DNA from: Calliphora vicina
Lineage: Eukaryota; Arthropoda; Insecta; Diptera; Calliphoridae
Direction of reading: 5' to 3'
DNA: 64,000 bases
Assembly (NCBI RefSeq): GCF_958450345.1
Contig: NC_088780.1
Location: forward strand, 26,807,667-26,871,666
The position numbers were made by a program, and so were the translations under genes. Position 1 is the stretch's first letter, and each line of letters opens with the position of its first letter. Shown one piece after another: positions 11,600 to 23,469 of this stretch. The notes beneath the pieces were generated by a model. The model saw only the letters and a program-made list of their open reading frames with translations, was not told the DNA's origin and did not search any database.

Positions 11600-12017
11600 T
11601 TTCTACATTTTTCATTTAAGACCCCACAAAGTATATATTTTGGATCGTTATACATAGATAGCGAAGTCGATATAGCTATGTCCGTCTGTCCGTCTGTATG
11701 TTGAAATCAACTTTCCGTAGCCCCCAAATAACTTACGAAGATGATTTATACTTCAATATATCGGGAATTATTTCGGCTCGGTTGGTATTTAAAATCAAGG
11801 GAGGAAAAACCGGGGCAACCTCGATTCTTGGCCTATTTCTGATCTATATCTGGAGTATTAAATCTTTAATATAGGCAATATGGATATCTATTGATAGATA
11901 TTTCAAAGTTCATTGCAACGTAGGTTATTTTGACCTACAATGGGTCAAAATGGGGAACAAATATTGTTTAACCCAAATTTGTTTTAGCAAAAAATTTTTT
12001 TTTAAAAATTTAAAAAA
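11600..12017 (+). repeat. DINE-like family 2, 5' part
   Basis: Shares with 29277-29625 the order GACCCCACAAAGTATAT, GATCGTTATA, GATAGCGAAGTCGATATAGC, GTCCGTCTGTCCGTCTGTAT and TTGAAATCAACTTTCC, then ATCAATATATCGG. It is interrupted at 12018 by a family-1 copy and resumes at 12765. Confidence 0.75.
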
Positions 12018-12764
12018 AACAAGTAAGAAAGTATGGTCGGTCAAGCCCGACCATATAATACCCTACACTAAGTAAAAGAGCAAAAAAAAGTTTTCTTTTA
12101 AAATTTAAATAATTTATATTTTTGAGTGATTTTCGGAAGTGGGCCTTATATGGGGGCTATGACCAATTATGGACCGATCACCATGAAATTAGGTCACGTG
12201 ATTTGTGTGTATATTAAAGTTAACTGTGTTGAATTTTGTGTGTTTACCAACATTTTTAAGCGATTTATGCACGTTAAAGTGATTTTCGGAAGCGGGTCTA
12301 TATGGGAGCTATGACTAATTATGGACAGATCGTAACAAAATTTGGTGACATGAATTTTGTATATATAAAACTTATTTGGAGCGAAATTTGTGGAGATACA
12401 TATATAAATTAAACATTTATGACCGATAAAGTCCTATTTCGGGAGGACATTTGTATGGGGGCTAGGTGAAATAATGAACCGATTTCAGCCAGTTTCAATA
12501 GGCTTGGTCCTTGAGCCGAAAAAATAATATGTATCAAATTTCATCGAAATATCTTCAAAATTACGACCTGTACTCTGCGCACAAGGTTTACATGGACAGT
12601 CAGCCAGCCAACCAGACGGACGGACGGACATCTCTTAATCGACTCAGAAAGTGATTCTAAGTCGATCGGTATACTTTAAGGTGGGTGTTAGACTAATATT
12701 TTTGGGCGTTACAAACATCTGCACAAACGCATAATACCCTCCCCACTATGGTGGTGTAGGGTAT
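12018..12764 (-). repeat. DINE-like family 1, full-length copy D, inserted in family 2
   Basis: Left end AACAAGTAAGAAAG then hairpin (arms TATGGTCGG and the inverted CCGACCATA); right end hairpin with arms ATACCCT and AGGGTAT. Three internal units start with a GGG(A/G)GCTA block at 12152, 12304 and 12457, spaced 152-153 bp. A microsatellite of three GTCC units, on the minus strand, lies near 12615. No coding function is supported. Confidence 0.92.
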
Positions 12765-12935
12765 ACAAATTTGGAAAAAAATTTAAAAAAAATTCTAAAA
12801 ATTTTTAAATTTTTTTCTAAATTTTAAAAAACAATTTTGAACATTTTTTTCACCTAAAAATATTTAAAATTCGTATTTTAAAGTATAATTTGGTGAAGGG
12901 TATATAAGATTCGTCACAGCCGAATATAATTTTTG
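12765..12935 (+). repeat. DINE-like family 2, 3' part
   Basis: Low-complexity A/T tract, then TTTGGTGAAGGGTATATAAG and a hairpin with arms ATTCG.C and G.CGAAT (12909-12928). This is the same 3' block as at 44072-44150 on the other strand. The expected CTTACTTGTT tail is missing. Confidence 0.7.
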
Positions 12936-13004
12936 GAAAAAATTTCAAAATATTTTTATTTTTTAAATTTTTTTTTCGAAATATAGAAGAAATAACTGTG
13001 TATG

Positions 13005-13560
13005 TAAACTATTGGGGTGTTATTGGGTGTATGACTTAAAAATGCGGAATTCTTTAAAATGTTTACCTTTTATTTGGAAACATTTGAACAATTTAAATTT
13101 ATTCAAAGTACTGGTAATTTGTATCTATGAACTTTTCCCATTTTTCTGGCAATATATGGATTCCGAGCCAAAAGAACTGCTCATTTTTTGAGGCCAACAA
13201 CAATTTTATATACTCTGTTCCAAAGTGAAGCTCATCCCAGAGAGAGCGTTCTGCAATATGTGGCCGATCGTTGTAATTATGGAATATTACAGTGTCATGT
13301 CTGGCTTCGTATTCTTAGCATTTTTTGGCCAATACCGGAAATAAAACGAATCAGTTGCGATCAGTACAGGTTCTTTGTAATGGCTGGCTGATGATATTTT
13401 ACGATCTCTTACGCAAAAATTCAAAAATGATTTTCTTTTATAGCATTCAAACACTATTTCGTACATGCAATAGGTCCCAATTTTCCTGCTTCTGGATGAA
13501 TCCTACTGCTGGCAAACGTTTTGAAATTGCTGCTTGAATAGCTAACAATGATTATGCAAG
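13005..13560 (-). pseudogene. mariner transposase remnant with 3' terminal repeat
   Basis: On the minus strand, from high to low coordinate: AISKRLPAVGFIQKQENWD (13475-13535), a frameshifted middle, HNYNDRPHIAE near 13250-13280 (second catalytic-aspartate segment, here YND), then LLASKNEQFFWLGIHILPEKW and a short tail ending QYFE near 13095-13200, which matches the C terminus of mariner transposases. The segment with the first catalytic aspartate is destroyed and the PYSPDL region carrying the third aspartate is missing. The mariner-type terminus GTATGACTTAAAAATGCGG lies at 13028-13047, shared with 34489-34508. Confidence 0.8.
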
Positions 13561-13937
13561 CTCTTGTTGAGTTTTACAGCAATCGTCATGGAGTAATGCC
13601 TCCAATTCCTGGTAAATGAAAACATTGATTATGTTAAATTGTTGCTAATAAAATGCTTCAACATAATAAAGATCCATAATACTATTGAATTTTATAAGAA
13701 ACGGTTCAGAATATAAATTGGGTGCCTTACATGACCCATTTTGGAATTTCTTTTGCAAAATTTATTGGAAAATCTTAACAAATTACTACTAAATTTTAGC
13801 AGTACAAGGTATTTAGTACAAGGTCTCATACTATATTATTCTATTTCCATTTGATATTTTTATCAAAAACACATTAATATTGCAACAATAAATTCATGTA
13901 AATCTCAACGTACTTTTAACCCTTTTGCAAAAGCTCA
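13561..13937. other. Intergenic stretch, nothing recognised
   Basis: No open frame, repeat end or regulatory signal that I can support. Confidence 0.4.
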
Positions 13938-14710
13938 TTATACCCTACACCACCATAGTGGGGAGGGTATTATGCGTTTGTGCAGATGTTTGTAACGCCC
14001 AAAAATATTAGTCTAACACCCACCTTAAAGTATACCGATCGACTTAGAATCACTTTCTGAGTCGATTAAACGATGTCCGTCCGTCCGTCCGTCCGTCCGT
14101 CCGTCTGGTTGGCTGGCTGGCTGGCTGGCTGTCCATGTAAACCTTGTGCGCAGAGTACAGGTCGCAATTTTAAAGATATTTCGATGAAATTTGGTACATA
14201 TTATTTTTTCGGCTCAAGGACCAAGCCTATTGAAACTGGCTGAAATCGGTCCATTATTTCACCTAGCCCCCATACAAATGTCACCTCGAAATTGGACTTT
14301 ATCGGTCATAAATGTTTAATTTATCTATGTAACTACACAAATTTCGCTTCAAATAAGTTTTATATATACAAAATTCATGTCACCAAATTTTGTTACGATC
14401 GGTCCATAATTAGTCATAGCTCCCATATAGACCCGCTTCCGAAAATCACTTTAACGTGCATAAATCGCTTAAAAATGTTGGTAGACACACAAAATTCAAC
14501 ATACTTAACATTAATATAGACATAAATCACACCACCTAATTTTATGGTGATCGGTCCATAATTGGTCATAGCTCCCATATAAGGCCCACATCCGAAAATC
14601 ACTCACGAATATAAATTATTGATATTTTAAAATCAAAATATTTTTACTCATTTACTTGGTGTAGGGTATTATATGGTCGGGCTTGACCGACCATACTTTC
14701 TTACTTGTTT
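13938..14710 (+). repeat. DINE-like family 1, full-length copy E
   Basis: Perfect start hairpin at 13940-13970 and end hairpin plus TTTCTTACTTGTTTT. It has the longest microsatellite in this window: six GTCC units then GTCT and a run of GGCT units (14074-14133). Its internal units carry the open frames common to all copies on both strands. Confidence 0.92.
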
Positions 14711-15041
14711 TAATATGAATTCATACTGAATTAAAACAATATATTCTGTTGTTGCTTAATGTTACTCACAGGAATGATGCAAAACTATCTCCAATGACGA
14801 CACAACTATTGGAGTGAATTTAATTGTGCATAATTAACATATTAACTAGTAATTGCGATTATTGATGCCAGGTGGTTTTAATACCATGTTTTTATTTTCA
14901 AATACTTACTCGCATTTATACGACGATAAAATAAACAAATATTTTTCATTACAATTGCTTTTAAATAGAAGTCTACTGGGTACTAACATACTTATACTTA
15001 CTAACTACTCGTATATGAACATAAACAGACAATAAAATGTT
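14711..15041. other. Intergenic stretch, nothing recognised
   Basis: A 60-codon frame at 14853-15035 is AT-driven and has no recognisable feature. Confidence 0.4.
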
Positions 15042-15328
15042 TATTAAGGTGGTCCTTATTTGAATGGCTATTTGATTATTTAGGTTTCAATCAAAGTCCA
15101 TTTAATGAATGCTTGTGGTTAGTCAATATACAAATACCAAATCCGCTTTTAAACAATATAAATCAATGGTCAAAAACTATCGATTAAAGCCAGGACAGCA
15201 ATATCCATTGGACATAATAGCTCTTGCTTTGCTCTCATTATGAGATATATGGTCAGCTCTATAAAAATTATTACCATATTTTTTTGAATTCCAAAAATTC
15301 AAAAAGTGCAAAATAAGGCTACCCTAGT
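15042..15328. mobile_element. Small inverted-repeat element, AAGGTGGTCCTTATTT ends
   Basis: The left AAGGTGGTCCTTATTT and right AAATAAGGCTACCCT are imperfect inverted repeats at a distance of about 285 bp. No target duplication can be called, so this is a tentative MITE. Confidence 0.4.
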
Positions 15329-15829
15329 ATCAACTACATTACATACGTACACAAACATTGTTTATGCGATTACATTTATATTGGCAACCTTCAGTCTGTA
15401 AAATTGTAAATTTGCTTTACTATTAATTGCTACATTTTATTTAATTAATATTAATTATGGTTTCAATGGATATGGTTTTTTGTTGTTGTTTAAAATACAC
15501 ATTTATTTACTTATACATACATTGAGGTTATATAGGTATATGCAGGGTAACGCACACCAATACAAACTTATAAAGAGTGCTTGTATTGAAAAAAAAAAAA
15601 TTACTCGTTTAACGTCAAGGTTTATGTGTTGGCAGTGGTACGTTATTAGTCCCAAAACGATGAGACGACAAGGCTTAAATATAAAGCTAATGAAAAAAGA
15701 TGTAGAGATGCTGCAATCGGCAACAAAGACTTATTTATAGTTCAAAATAAACAGAAGTCGATTCTGTTAAAAATAAATGCGAAAATCTCTTACTTTTCAG
15801 CGTTTTTTCTACATGTTAAGAGCGACTCT
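15329..15829. other. AT-rich stretch, nothing recognised
   Basis: An 86-codon frame at 15480-15740 has no recognisable domain. A K/R-rich, low-complexity translation argues against a gene. Confidence 0.35.
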
Positions 15830-16960
15830 TAGTTAGGTTGGCATGCTTCCCCAGAGTAAGCTCGTGTATGTGTGGGATCTGGTTGGTTGGTGATCTTTTT
15901 TTTTGCTGTGCAGTTTTTCAAACTCCAGAATGCGACTGACACCAGAGGAGCGGCAGTGTCTCTTTTTACCTATAGCAGAGTTATAATTTGCAAACCACAC
16001 TCTATGCAATGAAACAGTCAAAGATGTCTGTGAGAGTGAGTACTCAGGCGAGTAATTGTTGTCACGAATAATCAGACAGACATCTAGGATTTTATGGTCA
16101 ATAATGCTGCCGACATCGATATAAAGAACCTGCTTATAATAGCATACGAGCCGGTAACAGCAGAAAACTTTGACACAATCCGGATACCTCAGAATCTGTA
16201 AAGGAAGATCTTGAACAGATAAACAAAGTACATGACAAAAGGAACTAGCAGTCCGTAAAGTATGTATCTGAAAAAATATGAACACACAATAAGGTCCTTG
16301 GATATGTGGATATGTTCCGTCTCAAGAAGCCCAAGTTAAGTTTCCTGTCATTTGTGTGTCAATAGACAATACTGATTTTTGAGTGCATTGAAATTATCTC
16401 GGTTAATTCACCCTGTCTATAGATTATTGTAAGGTCACGATTTACTGAGTCATCCATATTCATTCTTGAGAGTTTAATCTAAAAAAGTGTTGGTCTATGG
16501 TCAAATGAATATGAGTGACAGATACTTATGTAATCCGCGAAAGAATAAATTGGACTCGAAATGATTGTTAGTACTTAACTGTTAGCAACATCCCAAGAAC
16601 GGATAAAAATCCCAGATTTATATCAAAGGTAGAAAAGGTTCCTAAGTGGACCGGCAAGCGATGAGGAACATTTTTGTAAAACAAGTGCTGGAACACAATC
16701 CGGACCAGGAGATTTGTTCACGCTGATTGCATTCGGGAAGAGATGAATTTGATGACAAAATTTTTAATAAAAGTTTTGCTTTTTCGTTAGCTTCGTTTAC
16801 AATACAATCACCCCTAAGAAGAGGAGGAATTAAATAACCAGCGTTGTACCGAATCCTATTGCCAAAAGACTAGAAACGTTTGGGGTATCAAGGATTAGTA
16901 CAAATCCACAGTGGAAGTGGTAAAAATTCTTAAATTTTATATCAAAAGAACTTAAGACCG
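15830..16960 (-). pseudogene. Non-LTR retrotransposon (jockey-like) reverse transcriptase pseudogene
   Basis: Near 16650-16760, the minus strand reads NAISVNKSPGPDCVPALVLQ, then LAGPLRNLF and KSGIF.RSW.VAN-like text near 16590-16650. This order (SPGPD.IP, L..PL..LF, G.FP..WK.A) is the entrance of the reverse transcriptase domain in jockey-type LINEs. Downstream on the minus strand the sequence has stops in all frames, although a 150-codon frame stays open at 15833-16285; I cannot assign that stretch. The catalytic F/YADD box is not recognisable. The upstream endonuclease would lie above 16960 but is replaced by a minisatellite. Confidence 0.6.
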
Positions 16961-17196
16961 ATAATGTGGATGATACAAGGTCAGAAATCTTCTAACCAAT
17001 TGATACTAGAGATATATCGATATAAAAATTTTAAAATTCTATTGTTTTATGAAGCACTTTTGTTACCTCGTTATACCCTTACGTATGCCTTTAAGCGGTA
17101 GTATGGTTTTGGGATTCGAGTTGAGAGAAGATTATAATAAGCTCCAATTTAAAGTCTCATATTTGAGACATCACATCAAATACTGCTGATCCCAAT
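16961..17196. other. Spacer between LINE remnant and minisatellite
   Basis: Less AT-rich than the surroundings and possibly a decayed continuation of the LINE, but no motif is recognisable. Confidence 0.35.
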
Positions 17197-17856
17197 AAGA
17201 ACTACGATTGCACCTAAAATTTAAGTACTAAATGATCTACGATTACGTCTAAAATTGAAGTACTAAGAGACCTACGATTGCAGTTAAAATTGAAGTACTA
17301 AAAGACCTACGATTGCAGCTAAAATTGAAGTACTAAAAGGCCTACAATTGCTGCTAAAATTTAATTACTAAACGACCTACGATTGCAACTAAAATTTAAC
17401 TACTAAAAGACCTAAGATTGCAGCTGAAATTTAAGTATTAAAACACATACGATTGCAGCTAAAATTTAAATATTAAAGACCTACCATTGCAGCTAAAATT
17501 GAAGTACTAAACGATCTACAATTGCAGCTAAAACTCAAGTACTAAAGACCTGCGATTTCAGCTAAAATTGTAGAACTAAAACAGCTGAAACTGAAGTACT
17601 AAAAGACCTACGATTGCAGCTAAAATTTAAGTACTAAAAGACCTATGATTACAGCTACAATTGATGTAATAAAAGACCTACGATTGCAGCTGAAATTGAA
17701 GTACAAAAAGAAATACGATTGTAGCTAAAATTGGAGTACTAAAAGACCAACGATTGCAGCTGAAGTTGAAGTACTAAAAGACCTACGATTGCAGCTAAAA
17801 CTGAAGTACTAAAAGACCTGCAAGTGCAGCTGAAATTTAAGTACTAAAAGACACAC
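17197..17856 (+). repeat. 35-bp minisatellite, about 19 units
   Basis: Unit wording is GACCTACGATTGCAGC, then TAAAATTGAAGTACTAAAA. Most units are 34-36 bp and differ by a few substitutions. One unit near 17582-17604 is shortened to about 23 bp. Translation has stops in each frame, so it is not a protein repeat. A weak reverse-orientation echo lies at 27630-27850. Confidence 0.92.
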
Positions 17857-18175
17857 GAATATTTTTATTGTATTTAAAATTTGATAGCAAATGTATATGA
17901 TATTTTAAAAAAACATTTCCATACTTTTTTTGGATTTTTTTTTACATAAAGCGCTTTATCTACAACTTGGTATCTTTGGTGAACCCCACTGAAATTTTTC
18001 GGCAAACATTATCGTGGAATATTTTAATTTTTGATTTTCTCGAAAAAAGGGACAAATTGACCGGGAAAGGGAAATTGAGAAAAAGAAGGGTTAAAATCTT
18101 CCACAAAAATAGTTAGTTAGTTATGTATACTGCGGTCATAAGACTATTCTGACTTATGCTACAGAGCTACATCTA
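17857..18175. other. Intergenic stretch, nothing recognised
   Basis: No supported gene or repeat. Confidence 0.4.
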
Positions 18176-18275
18176 CACGCAGAGATAAAATATAGTTGTG
18201 CATGTTTACCTTTTTTTAACAATATTATAGTCACAGTCACTATTTACATGATTGTGGTAACCATATCTATGCGTG
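18176..18275. mobile_element. Deletion derivative of the palindromic MITE
   Basis: Starts CACGCAGAGATAAAATATAG and ends GCGTG. Its interior matches the outer arm of 6037-6523 (ATTATAGTCACAGT, ACATGATTGTGGTAACCATA). Only about 100 bp remain. Confidence 0.65.
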
Positions 18276-19930
18276 CACTGAGACTGCAATATTTAGCTTT
18301 GTACAAGATATTTCAAAACAATTACTTTTAGTGTAGAGTAACTTTTGAGTCAGACACGACTTTGCAAAATCTTCTTTCCTTTTTTTATTATGCCAAACAA
18401 ACGTGTCATTGCCAACTTGTAGTTAAACAATATAAATTTTATTCAACTCTATGCATATACACATAAACAAATAAATACAGACACAAGCTTCTATATATTG
18501 TATATTTTAAGTATTTTAACTGCTGATAAAAGTAATATGTATAAACCTATAATATAATTGAAAAACCTTTAATATATTATAAAATTTTTTTTTAAGCCTT
18601 GTCCTTTTTTTCAACCCAACAGATATTCAAACTGAAATAAAATTTCTATAAACTGTATCCATTACAAATAAAATAATAAAATAGTTTTTTTTTAAAAAAA
18701 TACACATAAATCTTTTATGCAGAGGATGATAATATTATAAAAATTCTACTTTACACAGATTTAAAATACTTTAATATTATGTTAAATACATATACAAACT
18801 ATAGATCTTCATGTAAACGTGTGCGAATGTGAGTAGAGTATCCATTTGCATACTCTCACATTTTTACCATTCTCACGTATTTTTCGAATATTTTTGTTGT
18901 AAGGAAATACTTAAATCCTCATGTACATGCTTATAATTATGCAAATCTGTTAGCTGCACCAGGGTAAAAAAATAAAAACAAAAAAATCCAAGTACCTTTC
19001 CCTGTCTATACCCTTACAGACATACTTTGAAAATGTTAGATATGTAGAAAATGTTGAGTAGGCAAAACTTTTTTTGTTTTATGTTTTTTTTTTCGAATAA
19101 ACCTTAAAAAAAAATATTCACACATTTAGACATTTATGTATGTGAAGGTATTTAAGTTTGGTTATTTTCTCATGTGTATATGTATGTGTGTAACATTGTA
19201 GTTTTTTGATTTATAGTTTTGTATGGAAGGATGTTTAAATGAACATTTATGAAACTGGATTTGATCCAAATATTTTAGTTGGAAATAAGTTGAACATACA
19301 TATTAGTAATAATAAAAATAAAAACGAAATACGAATAATTTTTATGCAACAAAAAATATTTAAATTATTTGGGTCATAATTGTTTTAATTCTAGGAAAAT
19401 GTAAAAATTATATACATAAAATAAAAGTTTGCTTTTTAGGTTAAGCATACACTTTTAACCAACTGGGTTAGGAATTTATAGCAAAATGACTTTGAAAAAT
19501 GGACAGTGGTAAAACAGAAATTGTGTTCATAGATACATAAATTTAAAATATTTTTTTTTTATAAAACTGTCAAGAATAATTTGAAAAACATCATTAACCA
19601 CAACAAGCTATATTCTGAGAGGTGTAAAAACTCTTATTTCTGTGAGTCGGTCAAGTGGATGTCTAAACATTTGAATATTAAATTTATTTATGAAATATAT
19701 GAAATTTTTATTTAGTTTAAGGACTCTTTTATATATTCTGTTGTATATCTTGCTTATTAATGAGGCTTTAATAAGTTTTAAAACCATTATTTTTTCTTAG
19801 TAAATGAATTAGTAAATTGGAGATGCTTTCTTATACTTGTTATTTTTCATCCACATAATTAATATCACTCATACGAACTCATAATAATTTGTTTTAATTT
19901 GCTATAATTTGCATTCTATTGAGGTTCAAT
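18276..19930. other. Long AT-rich stretch, nothing recognised
   Basis: Stops in all frames and homopolymer runs throughout. TATGTATGTG-like tracts lie near 19130-19190. No element ends or genes recognised. Confidence 0.5.
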
Positions 19931-20454
19931 TAGGGTATTCAATTAATCGATTTTCTGGTTTAATCGGTTAATCGAGGTTTAGATTTATTCGGTTAATAAT
20001 CGGTTAATTTAAAATTATTCGATTAACCGAATAATTTCTATTTTAATTTCAAATTGAAAATACAACAATGAATTTTGTGTACAAAAACATAAAAAAACAG
20101 CAAATAAGGTAGTTGAGATCATTTTTGTAAATATATCGCCTATTTGCTGCAACAACGTCATAACTCAAAATCCATGTTTTTTGAACTGATTAATACCAAA
20201 TATGCTCCATTCTACAATCTTTCATATAATTTTATAAATTTTCAAAAAAGTCAATTATTTTTTGTGTGAGAGTGTTTTTTTGTTGTAAACATCAAAATTA
20301 AAATTCATGTTTTCTCGTATATTTGATAAGTAAAAATTTGGGTTAAATACATCTACTATTTATATTTCTGAAATCGCATGATTTGTTAAAAATTTATTTA
20401 AGAAATAGTAAAATGTCATAAAAGATTCAAAGACGTTTTTCCCAAACGACTTTT

Positions 20455-21203
20455 TATACTCTACATCACAATAGTGGGGAGGGTATAATGTGTTTGTGCA
20501 GATGTTTGTAACGCCCAAAAATCTTAGTCTAACACCCACCTTAAAGTATACCGATCTACTTAGAATCACTTTCTGAGTCGATTAAACGATGTCCGTCCGT
20601 CCGTCTGGTCGGCTGGCTGGCTGTCCATGTAAACCTTGTGCGCAGAGTACAGGTCGCAATTTTGAAGATATTTCGATGAAATTTGGTACATATTATTTTT
20701 TCGGCTTAAGGACCGAGCCTATTGAAAGTGGCTGAAATTGGTCCACTATTTCACCTAGCCCCCATACAAATGTCCTCCCGAAATTTGACTTTATCGGTCA
20801 TAAATGTTTAATTTATATATGTATCTCCACAAAGTCCACTCCAAATAAGTTTTATATACACAAAATTCAGGTCACCAAATTTTGTTAGGATCGGTCCATA
20901 ATTTTTCATAGCTCCCATATAGACCCGCTTCCGAAAATCACTTTAACGTGCATAAATCGCTTAAAAATGTTGGTACACACACAAAATTCAACATACTTAA
21001 CTTTAATATAGACATAAATCACACGACCTAATTTCATGGTGATCGGTTCATAATTGGTCATAGCCCCCATATAAGGCTCACTTCCGAAAATCAGTCAAAA
21101 ATATAAATTATTGAAATTTTAAAAGAAAAATGTTTTTGCTCTTTTACTTAGTGTAGGGTATTATATGGTCGGGCTTAACCGACCATACTTCCTTACTTGT
21201 TTT
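20455..21203 (+). repeat. DINE-like family 1, full-length copy F, inside hAT
   Basis: Start hairpin slightly decayed (TATACTCTACATCAC, AGGGTATA), three GTCC units near 20591-20602, and end hairpin with arms TATGGTCGG and CCGACCATA followed by CTTCCTTACTTGTTTT. Insertion into an existing hAT copy shows it is younger than that copy. Confidence 0.9.
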
Positions 21204-21623
21204 GTATTATGACATTGTTGCAGAAAATGAGCGATGTGTGAGTGTTTTAGGGTTTTAGTGAGATCTTCTGAAATAATCTTTTATAAAAAGAATATAATTG
21301 AAGCTATTTTTTTCTTTAGATTTAATAAAACTTTTCTTGGAAAAAACTCTCTCGCTGATTGTATATGATGGAGAAATCCAAAGCATGATAAAGAATAATC
21401 CTTTTTTGATTGTTTTAGATTTTGTTTAATTTAATAGTTTCGTTTAGTTATGATAAAAGTCTCATTTCAAAAAAAAGTTTCGTCTATGCAAACAAAGTTG
21501 CAACGACATGTAAATTAAATATGTCAGTTGTTATAAATACTCACTAATCATGTTTATTGGATGTTCGAAAAAATATATAATTTTAATTTGAAATGAATTG
21601 GAAAAATAAATACAAACAAATAA

Positions 21624-22109
21624 TTGTCCAATTCACAACGTAGTTGTATGTTGTACGTTGTATGATACAACTATTGTGGTTGTGAACACAGATTTAGCAA
21701 AGTTGTATGTTTACCTTGTCAATCCTTGAAAATGCCAAAAGAAACAGATCAAAACAAAACATTCCATAGTCTATTAATATGTAAAATTAATAGTGCAGCG
21801 AACAGTAGCAAACTAATGTCTGAATTGTGTAAAAATGCAAACAATTGACACATATTTAAAACAAATTATCGTTTTTCATAAATTAAATAAATCAACTGAT
21901 TTTAGTATTACCGTTTGGTTGGTATTTTACACTAAAATTAAATTTTTTTTTGTTTGTGTATAAATATGAACTTTTGGTAACACTAAAAATGTTGTAGGTG
22001 TTGTACAAAATATTTATATAGAAATTATCAACAACATTTGTACAACTATTGTAGATTCAGACGACTTATAACTCATACGACTGTACAACGTCAGTTGTGA
22101 ATTTAACAA
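21624..22109 (-). mobile_element. MITE with TTGTCCAATTCACAAC ends (copy 2), inside hAT
   Basis: A reverse-oriented copy of the element at 815-1317, with the termini TTGTCCAATTCACAAC and GTTGTGAATTTAACAA. Flanking ATAA on both sides may be its target duplication. Confidence 0.75.
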
Positions 22110-22309
22110 ATAAGTGCAAAAAATAGGAATTTCGGTTAATCGGTTAATCGAAACAAATTAATCGGTTTATTTGTTATTTGAAATCGGCAATTTTAAATTA
22201 TTCGAACAGTTAACCGTCCAGAATTAATCGGTTAACCGATTAACGGTTAATCGATTGAATACCCTAGGTTCAATGTTATAATTTTGGGATGATCAAAAAG
22301 TCTAAAACT

Positions 22310-23174
22310 GTACAACAAAATTTAAAAAATTGACATTTGACCTTCACGATTTAAGTTTTAACGTTTTCCAATTTTAGTAAAGCTTTCAGAGTATATTTAG
22401 AATTATCTGGACTATAATATTCTGAATAGGTTTTACTTAAAATTCATAACAGTCAGGAAATAGAAAAATGGCTAAATAATTGATTTTTCTCGAAAATTTA
22501 AAAATTTAGACCGGAGGTACGGAAAAACTATAAAAAATATTTCCATAAGTTTTTCACATTTTTATTCCCTATTATATTCTCAATAAATCCCAATAAGATT
22601 ATCAAAAAATTCAGAAATTTGTTTAACAAAATTTTTAAAAATTTTAAAATGGAGTTTTCAAACTACCGTTAAAATTTTTTTATTTTTTTGGTCATAACTG
22701 CGAATATGTTACAGGTATTCTACGAAGACAAAAACTCACATACAAGTAAATATGGATATATTTTAAGTAAAAATTAACATTTATTTTATTATTTGTCAAA
22801 ATATGTTAATTTTGTTCCTACATTTATTGTTCTAGTTGCCTGAGAGATGTTAATGGCGAATTTTTAATAACTTTAAAATTTTTCGACCAATTTCAGTTTG
22901 TTATGTCTCATTAGAAGGAAAATTACGTACACATTTCTAGTCTTTTAAATTAAATTACAAAACTAATTTTTTAATGGCAAAATTTTTACAAAAACTGAAA
23001 AAAATACATTTTTTCCCATTGTAAATGCATCTCAAAACTTCAGAGTGCTTGCGACACGTCTTAACCCCAACCGATTTACCTAACATTTTTTCAGGATGAT
23101 TTTTTTACTAATATTCACCAAACTAGGGGGTAAGAATGGCCAAAATCCAACTTTCGTTTATTAAGGGCCACCCT
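22310..23174 (+). repeat. Dispersed repeat family 3, long copy
   Basis: Non-coding repeat that recurs at 43260-43780 (reverse), 48950-49230 (partial) and 49365-50215. Shared landmarks are TTTGACCTTCACGATTTAAG, AATTCATAACAGT.AGGAAAT, AGTTGCCTGAGA, ATTACGTACACATTTCTA, CACGTCTTAACCCCAACCGA and the ending TTATTAAGGGCCACCCTA. The right end looks like a transposon terminus (AGGGTGGCCCTTAATAA read inward), but no matching left terminus is visible. Confidence 0.7.
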
Positions 23175-23428
23175 AGTGTGACAGGGTAGCCGGGTAACTT
23201 TTTGAAATTTAATTGCAATTTTCTCTATATGTAGAATTTCTAGGCGCTTGAAACTTTCTGAGAACTCATAACTTTTTGTTGTATTTATTTTTTAAAATGG
23301 ACAGTTCTGTGTCTCGGCTTGGGAGGGAGTGGTAAATCATTTTTCATTTTACACCCTTAACAGGGTGACAGGGCACCCGGATACCACTTACAAATTATAT
23401 AATAAGCACAATATTGAGTAGGCTTTCT

Positions 23429-23469
<41 letters not shown>

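Larger units (their letters stand above)
19931..22266 (-). mobile_element. hAT transposon, TAGGGTATTC family, 8-bp target duplication, two nested inserts
   Basis: Termini TAGGGTATTC and GAATACCCTA are flanked by the perfect 8-bp duplication GGTTCAAT at 19923-19930 and 22267-22274. Subterminal ATTAACCG/CGGTTAAT repeats match the copy at 3143. Near 21335-21400 the minus strand reads a degenerate ISP..SARESFF segment, equivalent to the hAT C-terminal signature, so the old gene ran on the minus strand. A family-1 copy and a MITE are nested inside; without them about 1.1 kb remains. Confidence 0.88.

Noticed and set aside
12126..12314. Recurring small frames (MIFGSGPYMGAM...) in many places, on both strands
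   Set aside because: They fall inside the DINE-like family-1 repeat, overlap frames on the other strand and are shared only because the DNA is shared. No start context or selection on codons is visible.
15833..16285. 150-codon minus-strand frame considered as a host gene
   Set aside because: It lies directly downstream of decayed reverse transcriptase motifs on the same strand, neighbouring frames continue the same debris, and the translation matches no host protein I know.
17197..17856. CRISPR-like array
   Set aside because: Units are contiguous 35-bp tandem repeats with no unique spacers, in a eukaryotic sequence.
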